Shown here: positions 53,930 to 61,913 of the stretch, in pieces
How the letters are laid out: the number at the start of each line of letters is the position of its first letter
Position numbering within the stretch: the stretch's first letter is position 1
Assembly (NCBI RefSeq): GCF_022601975.1
Contig: NZ_JAKVIR010000023.1
Coordinates: 40,925 to 104,924 of the forward strand
Direction of reading: 5' to 3'
DNA length: 64,000 nt
From: Pontibacter sp. E15-1
Lineage (GTDB): Bacteria > Bacteroidota > Bacteroidia > Cytophagales > Hymenobacteraceae
Position numbers and translations under genes: made by a program
The notes under the pieces: model-generated
What the model saw: the letters and a program-made list of their open reading frames with translations, nothing else
Databases searched by the model: none
What the model was told of the DNA's origin: nothing

Positions 53930-54706
53930 GTGGAATACGGAATATGCATGCTCAGCCTGGTGCCGATGCGCGCCGAGACGTCTGACAAGGCCGAGCTTGT
54001 GACGCAAGTGCTGTTTGGCGAGTGCTATGAGGTAGTGGCCACCGAGGGCAACTGGCTGCAGCTGCAACTGGCCAGCGATGGCTACCGTGGCTGGATCGAT
54101 CAGAAGCAACATACCCCCGTTACGGCGGAGTACTATAAGGAGTGGCGCCGTGCTTCCCATCAGCGCGTAACCGACCTCTTTCAGGTGATCCGGAAGGGCA
54201 CGGTGCAGATTCCGGTGAGCATTGGCAGTTACCTCCCGTTTTACAACGGCAAGCAAATCGACATCAACGGGGAGAAGTATAGCTACGACGGGGAAGCCTC
54301 CAGCACCGATGTGCTGCCCACCAAGGAGCAACTGGCGGCATTTGCCACAAGGTTTTTAAAGGCACCCTACCTTTGGGGCGGGAAGTCTATCTTCGGGATC
54401 GACTGTTCCGGGTTTATGCAGCAGCTTTATGGCATTTGCGGCTATCAGCTGCACCGCGATGCCTACCAGCAGGTGGCGTATGGGGAGGAAGTGCACTTTG
54501 TGGAGCAGGCAAAACCTGGTGACCTGGCCTACTTCTCTAATGAGGAGGGAAGGATCGTGCACGTCGGGATGGTGTTGGATGACCAGCAGATCATACATGC
54601 CCACGGCGAGGTGCGCATCGACCGGCTGGACCACGTCGGGATCTACAACGATACACAGAAACGCTACTCACACCAGCTGCGCATCATCAAACGTATTTTG
54701 CACTAA
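53930..54706 (+). CDS. SH3-domain NlpC/P60 cysteine peptidase (murein hydrolase-like)
   Basis: 258 residues. Residues 1-60 form an SH3-like segment (LVPMRAETSDKAELVTQVLFG, WLQLQLASDGYRGWI). The C-terminal NlpC/P60 domain has the catalytic Cys in GIDCSGFMQQLYG (preceded by PYLWGGKS), His in RIVHVGMVLD and a third polar residue in IIHAHGEVRI. Predicted to cut cell-wall peptides. No signal peptide is seen. Start is a GTG at 53930 giving the family-like MEYGIC; an ATG six codons on is an alternative. Confidence 0.88.
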   Translation: MEYGICMLSLVPMRAETSDKAELVTQVLFGECYEVVATEGNWLQLQLASDGYRGWIDQKQHTPVTAEYYKEWRRASHQRVTDLFQVIRKGTVQIPVSIGSYLPFYNGKQIDINGEKYSYDGEASSTDVLPTKEQLAAFATRFLKAPYLWGGKSIFGIDCSGFMQQLYGICGYQLHRDAYQQVAYGEEVHFVEQAKPGDLAYFSNEEGRIVHVGMVLDDQQIIHAHGEVRIDRLDHVGIYNDTQKRYSHQLRIIKRILH

Positions 54707-54788
54707 GTTGCGGGGCAATTCTTTGAACCTACATTTTAAATAGTTAGTTTATACCGTACAAGCTGAGCGATCGTTCATTAGTGCGGCC

Positions 54789-55292
54789 ATGAAAGACAAA
54801 GTACTCATCCTGAACCAAGACTTCAGTGCCATTGCGGTTTGCTCTGTGCACAAGGCCTTTCTGTTGGTATACCTCGACAAGGCCGAGATGGTGACCAAGG
54901 CCGAGAACGCATTTCTGCATACCATCACCACCGCCTTTCCCATACCCTCCGTTATCCGGTTGCAGCGGTATGTCCGGGTGCCATACTATGGCATCGCACT
55001 GAGCCGGCACAACGTGATGCGCCGCGACAACTACAGCTGCCAGTACTGCGGCGCGGCCAAAAACCTGACCTTGGACCACCTGATGCCGCGCTCCCGCGGA
55101 GGGGCTACCGCTTGGCAAAACCTGGTCACGGCGTGCTCGCGCTGCAACTCCCGCAAAGGCGACCGCACCCCCGAGGAGGCGGGCCTCAAACTGCAGCGGC
55201 TACCCAGCCGACCCTCGCTGCTGACGTTCCTGCAACTGCACCTGAACACCTCCAACCAGGATTGGCGCACCTACCTGGGCGTAAAGGAGTAG
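54789..55292 (+). CDS. HNH endonuclease family protein
   Basis: 167 residues. N-terminal VLILNQDFSAIAVCSVHKAFLLVYLDKAEMV is typical of the widespread resident HNH protein of Bacteroidota. The HNH motif is YSCQYCG, LTLDHLMPRSRGGA, NLVTACSRCNSRKGDRTPEEAGLKL: two CxxC pairs for zinc and the catalytic His in LDHLMP. No phage or intron genes are near. Biological role unknown. Confidence 0.9.
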   Translation: MKDKVLILNQDFSAIAVCSVHKAFLLVYLDKAEMVTKAENAFLHTITTAFPIPSVIRLQRYVRVPYYGIALSRHNVMRRDNYSCQYCGAAKNLTLDHLMPRSRGGATAWQNLVTACSRCNSRKGDRTPEEAGLKLQRLPSRPSLLTFLQLHLNTSNQDWRTYLGVKE

Positions 55293-55417
55293 ATCAAGCT
55301 TTTCTTCAGTATACCTTATACCATTATCGAATGGATTTAGCGTATTAAAGTATTTTCGTGCAGTGTTTATACCTGCTGTTACGCAATACCCACTTTTGTC
55401 CTCCTTTGAATTTGTCC

Positions 55418-55628
55418 CCCTTTGAAGGTAGGGCCGTTAAGTTCTAACGAAAATTGTCCCCTTGAGGGGACCGCAGGGGTGTAAAGCCAGCAAAAAGTAC
55501 TTTTCGCAAAGAGTAAACACCCCTCTAACTCCCCTCAAGGGGAGAATTGTTATTTTGGTGTTTTGAAACTTTACGTAAGGGCACACTACCAACTCTTAGA
55601 ACTTAACAGCCCTAGCCTTTGAAGGGGG
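55418..55628. repeat. Nested double inverted repeat (MITE-like), 55.4-55.6 kb
   Basis: Outer arms: about 55419-55448 and 55596-55625 (CCTTTGAAGG... / ...TTAACAGCCCTAGCC). Inner arms: 55456-55482 and 55516-55548, carrying TCCCCTTGAGGGG plus AGGGGTGT and its complement. The inner arms resemble the repeats around the DUF559 unit at 58285-58749. Looks like a small non-autonomous element with layered palindromes. Confidence 0.7.
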
Positions 55629-56007
55629 TAGGGGGATGACACTCCCTGCGGGCAATCAGCTGTGAGATATTTTAGAGGCTGTTTCTCATCAAGCAAGAGC
55701 AGGTAAGGTTCTTCAGGCCGCATCTCATACCTTCAAAGGGAGACTTTTACGAATTGCGCGGCTCTCTTGCGTAACGTCAAATTTGACTGTGCAAAATATA
55801 ATTGATAGTGGTATTAGTACAGAGCAGGGGCGAGGTGTTTTTTGCCATTAGCATATTGACTCCTTCAATCAGATAAATTCCGCCTGGCAAGGGGATAAAC
55901 ACTTCATTTTCAGTGATGCTGACTCACTTTCGTGTGGTGTTCGCCATGTGCACGCCTATCTGCGCCGGACATTTCGGAAAGATATAGCAAAACTCAGGTT
56001 AATTGCT

Positions 56008-56015
56008 TATTTTTG
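56008..56015 (+). promoter_or_regulatory. Putative -7 box of rpsA
   Basis: TATTTTTG fits TAnnTTTG, 108 bases before the rpsA ATG, implying a leader of about 100 bases. No clear -33 element is seen. Confidence 0.45.
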
Positions 56016-56123
56016 CGCTTCATTCGATTGAATGGGTCCCGGAAGCAGTTTCGGGGAATGTATCATTAAACCAAACCAGCCGATTGCTCTACGCTGGTGG
56101 CTACTCCGGAGCAGTAAAACATT

Positions 56124-58034
56124 ATGAGTAATTCTCCAGAAAATTTTGACTGGGACAAATTTGAGTCCCAGGGTTTCGGTTCAGGCTACAGCAAGGACGA
56201 GAAAGCCGAAATGGAAAAAATGTATGGCGACACCCTGACTACCGTACAGGAGCAGGAGGTTGTTAAAGGAATCGTGGTAGGCATCACTGATCGTGACGTG
56301 ATCCTGAACATCGGTTTCAAATCTGACGGCCTGGTGCCTATTTCTGAGTTCAGGGATCTTCCTGACCTGAAAGCCGGCGACGAGGTTGAAGTATTCATCG
56401 AAGACCAGGAAGACCCGAACGGTCAGCTGATCTTGTCTCGCAAGAAGGCGAAGATCGTTAGCGCCTGGGCGCGCATCTACGACGCACTCGAGAATGACAA
56501 CATTCTGGACGGCGTTGTGAAGCGCAGAACAAAAGGTGGTCTGATCATGGATATCCATGGTGTGGAGGCCTTCTTGCCAGGTTCGCAAATCGACGTGAAG
56601 CCTATCCGTGACTTCGACGTGTTTGTGGGCAAGAAAATGGAAGTGAAAGTTGTGAAAATCAACGCCGCTTTCGACAACGTAGTTGTATCGCACAAGGTAC
56701 TGATCGAGAAAGACCTGGAGCAGCAGCGTGCCGCCATCCTGAACAACCTGGAGAAAGGCCAGGTACTGGAAGGCGTAATCAAGAACATGACAAACTTCGG
56801 TGTGTTCATCGACCTTGGTGGCGTAGACGGTCTGCTTCACATCACTGATATCTCATGGGGACGTATCAACCACCCAGAGGAAGTATTGAACCTTGACCAG
56901 AAAGTGAACGTGGTAGTGCTTGACTTCGACGAAGACAAGAAGCGTATCTCTCTGGGCATGAAGCAACTGACGCCGCACCCTTGGGATGCATTGCCAGCTG
57001 AGATCGAGGTTGGCTCTAAAGTGAAAGGCAGAATCGTAAACGTAGCTGATTACGGTGCGTTCCTTGAGCTGATGCCAGGCGTAGAAGGTCTGATCCACGT
57101 TTCAGAAATGAGCTGGTCGCAGCACCTGCGCAACCCACAGGACTTCATCAAGCAGAACGATGAAGTTGAGGCAGTTGTATTGACCCTGGACAGAGAAGAG
57201 CGCAAGATGTCTCTTGGCATCAAGCAGCTTACGGAAGACCCATGGACGAAAGAAGATGTGTTGACGAAGTATGCTGTGGGCACCAAGCACACTGGTATTG
57301 TTCGTAACCTGACAAACTTCGGTCTGTTCCTTGAGTTGGAAGAAGGCGTTGACGGTCTTGTACACGTATCTGACCTTTCGTGGACGAAGAAGATCAAGCA
57401 CCCGTCTGAGTTTGTGAAAGTTGGTGAGAACCTGGACGTAGTTGTATTGGAGCTTGATGTTCCGAACAGACGACTTGCCCTGGGCCACAAGCAACTGGAG
57501 GAGAACCCTTGGGATACGTTTGAGTCTGTGTTCAACATCGGATCTGTGCACAAGGCTACAGTTCTTGATAAGTCTGACAGAGGAGCGGTACTTGAGTTGC
57601 CATACGGCATCGAAGGTTTCACTTTCCCTAAAGGCCTGACAAAAGAAGACGGTTCTCAGGTAGAAGCTGGCGAAACGCTTGACTTCCGCGTAACTGAGTT
57701 CTCGAAAGAAGATCGTAAGATCATCCTTTCGCACACTGCTTCGCATTCAGAGGTTGAGTCTACAAGAGCTTCCAGAGCTACGAAGAAGACCGCCGCTGGC
57801 GCACCTGCTGCATCTGGCGAGAAGAAAGACAAGGCTCCTAAAGTAATGAAGGAAGCTGATCGTTCTACGCTTGGTGATCTTGATGCCCTGTCTGCCCTGA
57901 AAGAGCAGATGCTGGAGAATGAGAAAGAGGCTGGCGTGAAGAAGTTAGAGGCTGCTGCTGCAAAGAAGACGCCTTCTAACGATGAGGAGTCAACTGAGTC
58001 AACAGATGCTGCTGAAGACGAGACCAACGCATAG
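56124..58034 (+). CDS. rpsA: 30S ribosomal protein S1
   Basis: 636 residues with repeated S1 RNA-binding domains. Six copies can be followed, for example VVKGIVVGITDRDVILNIG, VLEGVIKNMTNFGVFIDLGG, VKGRIVNVADYGAFLELMPG and KHTGIVRNLTNFGLFLELEEG, each ending with a GLVHVSDLSW-type strand. The C-terminal 80 residues are Ala/Lys/Glu-rich and probably disordered. It helps mRNA bind the 30S subunit. GC and codon use fit a highly expressed core gene. A strong terminator follows. Confidence 0.97.
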   Translation: MSNSPENFDWDKFESQGFGSGYSKDEKAEMEKMYGDTLTTVQEQEVVKGIVVGITDRDVILNIGFKSDGLVPISEFRDLPDLKAGDEVEVFIEDQEDPNGQLILSRKKAKIVSAWARIYDALENDNILDGVVKRRTKGGLIMDIHGVEAFLPGSQIDVKPIRDFDVFVGKKMEVKVVKINAAFDNVVVSHKVLIEKDLEQQRAAILNNLEKGQVLEGVIKNMTNFGVFIDLGGVDGLLHITDISWGRINHPEEVLNLDQKVNVVVLDFDEDKKRISLGMKQLTPHPWDALPAEIEVGSKVKGRIVNVADYGAFLELMPGVEGLIHVSEMSWSQHLRNPQDFIKQNDEVEAVVLTLDREERKMSLGIKQLTEDPWTKEDVLTKYAVGTKHTGIVRNLTNFGLFLELEEGVDGLVHVSDLSWTKKIKHPSEFVKVGENLDVVVLELDVPNRRLALGHKQLEENPWDTFESVFNIGSVHKATVLDKSDRGAVLELPYGIEGFTFPKGLTKEDGSQVEAGETLDFRVTEFSKEDRKIILSHTASHSEVESTRASRATKKTAAGAPAASGEKKDKAPKVMKEADRSTLGDLDALSALKEQMLENEKEAGVKKLEAAAAKKTPSNDEESTESTDAAEDETNA

Positions 58035-58053
58035 CTGTAAATGTTATAGAATG

Positions 58054-58085
58054 AAAAGCCCCGGAGCAATCCGGGGCTTTTTTTG
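58054..58085 (+). terminator. Rho-independent terminator of rpsA
   Basis: AGCCCCGGA - GCAA - TCCGGGGCT perfect stem with a 4-base loop, then eight T. It lies 20 bases after the rpsA stop. Confidence 0.95.
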
Positions 58086-58109
58086 TTTCTTAATTTCCAT
58101 GTAGGGCTG

Positions 58110-58264
58110 CTAGTTCACGATGAGCACTTTCACCTCTTCGAGCAGCAGGTAGCCGTAGTCGTAGCAGAAGTGGTAAGTGTTGCCGTTTTTGGTGCGGTAG
58201 AGGTGGGTAAAATGCCGAAAGTCGAAGCCTTGCTGCTGAAGCACCTCCCGGCGCAGAGATGATT
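58110..58264 (-). pseudogene. C-terminal remnant of a small Bacteroidota protein
   Basis: On minus an open frame reads REVLQQQGFDFRHF, THLYRTKNGNTYHFCYDYGY, LLLEEVKVLIVN, stop. The NGNTYHFCYDYGY core is reminiscent of small conserved proteins of this phylum. There is no start; the frame ends at about 58264, 20 bases before the DUF559 unit. It seems to be a gene cut by, or decayed next to, that insertion. Identity is uncertain. Confidence 0.5.
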
Positions 58265-58284
58265 CTCAATTACTCATGCAAGAG

Positions 58285-58749
58285 CAATTCCCCTCTTGAG
58301 AGGGGTTAGGGGTGTGTTTTCTTTTTATCCAGTATCCATTTCTCAATTACGCGGAGCACGTTTGTCATATCGCATTTCACCTCTTTGTCCGTAAAACGCA
58401 GGAACCGTACGCCCAACGATTCCAACCTACGCTGCCGTGCAATATCTTCATCAAAGCTGTAATCATGGCTGTCTCCGTCTACTTCAATGGCAAGCATTAG
58501 CGCAGTGCAATAAAAGTCGACTATAAAGTCGTCTAGCGGCTTCTGACGGTGGAAATCGAGCCCGAGCACGCGCTACCCTTTAGTTCCTGCCAGAGTAACA
58601 CCTCGCCTAAAGTCCTATTGTTCCGAAGCTGTCTGGCCAGTTCTTTCAGGTAGGGCTTATAAGGTATAAATATTTTCTTTTTCATGATAGGTAAAAGACA
58701 CACCCCTAGCCCCTCTTTTTAAAGAGGGCTCCACGCCCAGAGGGGAATT
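58285..58749. mobile_element. DUF559 unit flanked by imperfect inverted repeats
   Basis: A 465-base block bordered by 58285-58316 (TTCCCCTCTTGAGAGGGG, then AGGGGTGTG) and 58699-58748 (CACACCCCTAGCCCCTC ... AGAGGGGAATT), each containing its own small palindrome, and together in inverted orientation. Only a DUF559 gene lies between them. Such repeats next to DUF559 genes suggest a mobile or homing-like unit, but this is inference from structure. Confidence 0.55.
58306..58685 (-). pseudogene. DUF559 (VSR-like endonuclease fold) protein, frameshifted
   Basis: Two frames join into one DUF559 protein. From an ATG at 58685 come KKKIFIPYKPYLKELARQLR, NNRTLGEVLLWQELKG; about 10 bases later the frame shifts by one base and continues in RVLGLDFHRQKPLDDFIVDF, YCTALMLAIEVDGDSHDY, RRLESLGVRFLRFTDKEV. 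The active-site-like VDFYC / IEVDGDSH and the family's ordinary length (about 125) are kept. The break at about 58570-58580 and a GTG that would restart the second half argue for a recent -1 deletion. Probably inactive. Confidence 0.83.
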
Positions 58750-58824
58750 ATTCCTGACTATGTATTATTTCATAATTGAATTATAATACCGATTAACATA
58801 GTACGTGCCTTAACCTATTAAAGG

Positions 58825-59961
58825 GTGGCTGCGCTGCCTGTGGTGCGCCTGCAGCCTTTAGAACATGAAGGCAAAACGCTCATCCAGCTTTCATTCCAGT
58901 ACAACAAGGAAATCTATACCTGCCTGTGGCGCTATGAAGGCTGCAAGTGGATACGTGACCTAAAATGCTTTGCCATGGAGACTGAAAGCAAGTACTTCCA
59001 TGAGTTGCTAGATACTTTGGAAGGGGGTGCGCAGGTATGGCTCTCGCAGACGCTCCATATCAGGGACGTGCCCCTGCAGGCCAGGCTGTGGGAGCAGAGC
59101 TATGTGAAAGCGGCGAACTACATTCCCTGCCCTCTGGCTTTTGTGGAGAAACTTTTCCTGCTCAATTACTCCCTCAACACGATACGGACTTACCATGCAC
59201 TGCTGCTGCGCTTCCTTAATGGGAACAGGGAAGTCGGTCTGGAACTGATAAACGGCTATACGGCAGAGGAGATTAACCGCTACCACCGGGGTATGGTGCA
59301 AAGTCAGAAGTACTCCCACTCCTCGGTGAGTCAGAGCATCAATGCCGTTAAGTTCTATTACCAGCGCGTGCTGGGCCGCCACAGCGTGAAGCCCGAGGAC
59401 GTGGAGCGCCCGGAGAAGCCAAGCCGCCTGCCGCAGGTGTTCAGCAAGCAGGAGGTGCTGCGCATCCTGTCGGCAACGGAGAACCTGAAGCACCGCTGCC
59501 TGCTGCAGCTGCTTTACGCGGGTGGCCTGCGCATCAGCGAGGTGATCAACCTCAGGATCACGGATGTTCGCTCGGAGCGGAACCTGCTTTTCATACGCGG
59601 GGGCAAGGGCAAGAAAGACCGCACGACGCTGCTCTCGCATAAGCTTTTGGAGAACCTGCGAGCTTATTACAAGCAGTATCGGCCCAAGGTATGGCTTTTT
59701 GAGGGACAGACCGGTGGGCAGTACACCGTGGAGAACATCCGGAGCGTGTTCAGGGCCAGCATGGAGAAGGCGGGCGTGCAAACAAAGGCCACGCCGCACA
59801 CGTTGCGCCATTCATTTGCGACACACCTGCTGGAGCAGGGCACTGACCTGCGCTATATCCAGACGCTACTTGGGCACCGCTCGAGCAGAACAACCGAGAT
59901 CTACACACATGTTACCAGCTACGCGTTAGATAAAATCACCAGCCCGCTGGATAGCTTGTAG
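58825..59961 (+). CDS. Tyrosine recombinase (XerC/D-like site-specific integrase)
   Basis: 378 residues from a GTG (no earlier in-frame start). A variable N-terminal region to about 100, a SAM-like core-binding domain at about 105-190 (YSLNTIRTYHALLLRFL, SVSQSINAVKFYYQRVLG), and the catalytic domain. Catalytic residues seen: Arg236 (GGLRISEV), Lys261 (GKGKKDR), His325 and Arg328 (HTLRH), His351 (LGHRSS), nucleophile Tyr360 (EIYTHV). No IntI-specific insertion lies between Lys261 and His325. It directly precedes the cassette array and points toward it. Likely active from intact residues; its role with the array is unproven. Confidence 0.88.
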   Translation: MAALPVVRLQPLEHEGKTLIQLSFQYNKEIYTCLWRYEGCKWIRDLKCFAMETESKYFHELLDTLEGGAQVWLSQTLHIRDVPLQARLWEQSYVKAANYIPCPLAFVEKLFLLNYSLNTIRTYHALLLRFLNGNREVGLELINGYTAEEINRYHRGMVQSQKYSHSSVSQSINAVKFYYQRVLGRHSVKPEDVERPEKPSRLPQVFSKQEVLRILSATENLKHRCLLQLLYAGGLRISEVINLRITDVRSERNLLFIRGGKGKKDRTTLLSHKLLENLRAYYKQYRPKVWLFEGQTGGQYTVENIRSVFRASMEKAGVQTKATPHTLRHSFATHLLEQGTDLRYIQTLLGHRSSRTTEIYTHVTSYALDKITSPLDSL

Positions 59962-60079
59962 AATTAAACTATATTAGTTAAAATTAATATCACAAATGAG
60001 AATCGGGATTCATAAGGAGGAGAGTACTCAGGAGGTGTCTGAAAACAGCGCAAACACCTTCGCTCATAGTGCCCATAAC

Positions 60080-60110
60080 CGTATGTTCACGCTTTCGAGG
60101 TAGTTAGCGG
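60080..60110 (+). other. attI-like insertion point at the start of the cassette array
   Basis: GTTAGCGG at 60103-60110 is the first core site. The R'' box of cassette 1 (CCGCTAAC, 60643-60650) is its exact complement, so recombination between G60103 and T60104 explains insertion of cassette 1. There is no palindromic partner on the left, as expected for an attI and unlike an attC. The 140 bases between the recombinase gene and this point hold no open frame. Confidence 0.7.
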
Positions 60111-60134
60111 CAATGCATATATGAAAACAACCAA

Positions 60135-60614
60135 ATGATAACTATAATACTAGCATTAGGGCTATTAATTCTCGCTGGACTTGTGGTCAAATATGTGTTA
60201 ATACCTAAACCTATAGACACGCGGTCGCTAGTTGACAGCAAAATTTATTACACTTCGACAAGTAGAGAATGGTGGTCAAGAAAAAGGGGGAAATATAATT
60301 TAGCACTTGTAGCTGCAGGAATTTCCGCTTTCCTTGCTTATGCTATCCTCGGCGGACTTTTAATCGCTCCTTATGACTATAATTTTGAAATAACTCTGTT
60401 CACAATATTTTTCCAAGGGATTGGCTATTTGTTTATGATGCTTATTGCCAATTTATTTTACAACCTTGGATACATAGTGGATAAGAACTTCAACAAGGAC
60501 AATAGCCAATCCTATAGGCAAAGCTTATTTAACCTAGGACTTTGGTTCTCAGTTGGAATACCATTTTTGGTTCCAATTTTAATTATTGTTGAATATTTCG
60601 TTCGCTTTGCATAA
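60135..60614 (+). CDS. Cassette 1: polytopic membrane protein of unknown function
   Basis: 159 residues, about four membrane segments: near 3-22, 55-80, 85-115 and 132-156. A polar stretch with EWWSRKRGKYN precedes the second helix. No family recognised. It starts 32 bases after the crossover and stops 30 bases before attC1, so it fills the cassette. No promoter of its own was seen. Confidence 0.85.
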   Translation: MITIILALGLLILAGLVVKYVLIPKPIDTRSLVDSKIYYTSTSREWWSRKRGKYNLALVAAGISAFLAYAILGGLLIAPYDYNFEITLFTIFFQGIGYLFMMLIANLFYNLGYIVDKNFNKDNSQSYRQSLFNLGLWFSVGIPFLVPILIIVEYFVRFA

Positions 60615-60643
60615 GCAATATTGAGTTAGAAAAAAGCACAAAC

Positions 60644-60711
60644 CGCTAACAAGGTATAAACGTCAGCCTTCGGCCGACGGCCTCGGCCGTCGTTTATACT
60701 AGCCGTTGTAG
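60644..60711 (+). repeat. attC1-like site
   Basis: R'' CGCTAAC (60644-60650), then GGTATAAACG paired with CGTTTATACT, a GC-rich centre (GGCCGACGGCCTCGGCC), and R' GTTGTAG (60705-60711). R'' matches the core at 60103, not its own R', as expected in arrays. Confidence 0.85.
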
Positions 60712-60723
60712 CGTATTTAATTT

Positions 60724-61134
60724 ATGAAATACCTTATCCTAATAAGTATATTAACTTTAATCTCCTTTGTCGGATTTGGTCAAACAAAAAAGTTGACTAA
60801 CGAAGACATTAATAATAGTGGCGCTATTAAGTTAGTGTTTGTTACCAAAGCTAATGAAGCCCGAGAACTTGCAAAAAAGGATATTGAGAATAACATGCCT
60901 TTTCTGTTGCTACGAAGCGGTATAGCCCCTGTAGTATATAGTGCAGACAGCTCCTTTGAAAACAAGTATAATGTCTACTATTATGAAGATGGTTGTACGG
61001 GGCCAGATTATAGTCTAACGGAAGAATATAACTTCGTGATTCTCGACCATTTGCAAAGGACATATGGAAAGGAATGGAGGAGAAAAATAAGAAAAGATGT
61101 GGTAGGGTATAAAAAGTGGAGAAGCAATAAATAA
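60724..61134 (+). CDS. Cassette 2: small secreted protein of unknown function
   Basis: 136 residues. Signal peptide in residues 1-20 (KYLILISILTLISFVGFGQ). The rest has GIAPVVYSADSSFENKYNVY and YGKEWRRKIRKDVVG, a pattern I believe occurs in small Bacteroidota secreted proteins, but I cannot name a family. The ATG lies 18 bases from the crossover, a short leader typical of cassettes. Confidence 0.82.
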   Translation: MKYLILISILTLISFVGFGQTKKLTNEDINNSGAIKLVFVTKANEARELAKKDIENNMPFLLLRSGIAPVVYSADSSFENKYNVYYYEDGCTGPDYSLTEEYNFVILDHLQRTYGKEWRRKIRKDVVGYKKWRSNK

Positions 61135-61141
61135 AAACCAG

Positions 61142-61195
61142 CTACAACCACACCTAAACTTTAGCTACGCCACAGTTTAGCCAAGTCCGTTGTGC
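61142..61195 (+). repeat. attC2-like site
   Basis: R'' CTACAAC (61142-61148) complements the core GTTGTAG at 60705, 8 of 8 with the next base. Inner stem CTAAACT / AGTTTAG around a 13-base centre. R' is GTTGTGC (61189-61195). Shortest of the four, about 54 bases. Confidence 0.84.
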
Positions 61196-61207
61196 GGGAT
61201 TATAAGT

Positions 61208-61822
61208 ATGAAAGAAGAAGACCTATATGATAGCTATAGATGTCCCAACTGTAATCAGTTAAGGAATGTTAATGAATTGACTCAATTGTTTAAATGGTAC
61301 GAGCAATTCAAGTTTCCTTACATGATTTCGGTTTTGGGTGCAGCACGGCAAGGTCATCTGAAATGGGCTTGTGATAACTGCATTCTAAATGAAAAAGTGA
61401 TTTTGGGAAAGCCAGAAGAACAAAATTGGACTGGGATCACATATCCTTTCTTCACTTACAATGATGAAACACTAAAATGTCAGAATTGTAATTGCCTCTT
61501 CGAATTTTCAAAAGAAGAAAAGAAGTTCTGGTACGAAGACTTGAAGTTTATTGTCTGGTCATACCCAAAGTACTGCCCAACATGTAGAAAGAGAATCAGA
61601 GAGCCTAAGGTTAAAAGCAAAAGGCTAACTAATCTGATAAATAATGTAGAGCAAGCAAACGCTGACGAGTTAGAAGAGATAATAGAAATCTTCTTGGACT
61701 ACAGAAATTTTGAAAAGGCTAGATACTATCTATCGGTCTTGAAAAAGAAAAACTATGTAAATGAAGTCAGAATTGCTCTCATCAAAGACAAAATAAATAA
61801 CCTCGCACAACAAAGTTCATAA
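61208..61822 (+). CDS. Cassette 3: zinc-ribbon protein with four CxxC pairs
   Basis: About 205 residues from the ATG at 61208; a TTG at the crossover (61190) would only add sequence belonging to the core site. Cys pairs: 12/15 (CPNC), 55/58 (CDNC), 91/94 (CQNC) and 123/126 (CPTC), the last two spanning a region like the probable zinc-ribbon domain (TLKCQNCNCLFEFSKEEKKF, then YCPTCRKR). The last 80 residues are charged and helical. It may bind nucleic acid or protein through zinc. The stop lies inside attC3, so attC3 supplies the protein's last residues. Confidence 0.82.
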   Translation: MKEEDLYDSYRCPNCNQLRNVNELTQLFKWYEQFKFPYMISVLGAARQGHLKWACDNCILNEKVILGKPEEQNWTGITYPFFTYNDETLKCQNCNCLFEFSKEEKKFWYEDLKFIVWSYPKYCPTCRKRIREPKVKSKRLTNLINNVEQANADELEEIIEIFLDYRNFEKARYYLSVLKKKNYVNEVRIALIKDKINNLAQQSS

Positions 61823-61871
61823 TACAGGCTTCAGCTATGCTTCGCCCACATTATGCACGAGCACGTTAGGT
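61805..61871 (+). repeat. attC3-like site
   Basis: R'' GCACAAC (with CGCACAAC at 61804-61811) complements GTTGTGCG at 61189. Inner stem CATAAT / ATTATG. R' is GTTAGGT (61865-61871), the textbook GTTRRRY. Overlaps the 3' end of the cassette 3 gene. Confidence 0.86.
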
Positions 61872-61913
61872 GATATTGGAACTATGAAATCTCAAAAAGA
61901 TAAACTCTTCGTT

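Larger units (their letters stand above)
55293..56123. other. Long intergenic leader before rpsA
   Basis: About 830 bases. The first half holds the nested inverted repeat at 55418-55628. Then comes a stretch without credible open frames. From about 55980 the rpsA promoter and a roughly 110-base 5' leader follow. No RNA gene was recognised, but the leader could fold; I did not identify a riboswitch or ribosomal protein binding site. Confidence 0.6.

Noticed and set aside
53820..54002. 60-codon frame before the NlpC/P60 gene
   Set aside because: Mostly spacer and repeat sequence and then runs out of frame through the next gene.
54839..55348. 169-codon frame overlapping the HNH gene
   Set aside because: Alternate frame of a GC-rich gene; no motif, while the HNH frame has both CxxC pairs and the LDH motif.
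58825..59961. Calling the recombinase IntI
   Set aside because: The stretch between Lys261 and His325 is too short and lacks the IntI-specific segment; orientation also differs.
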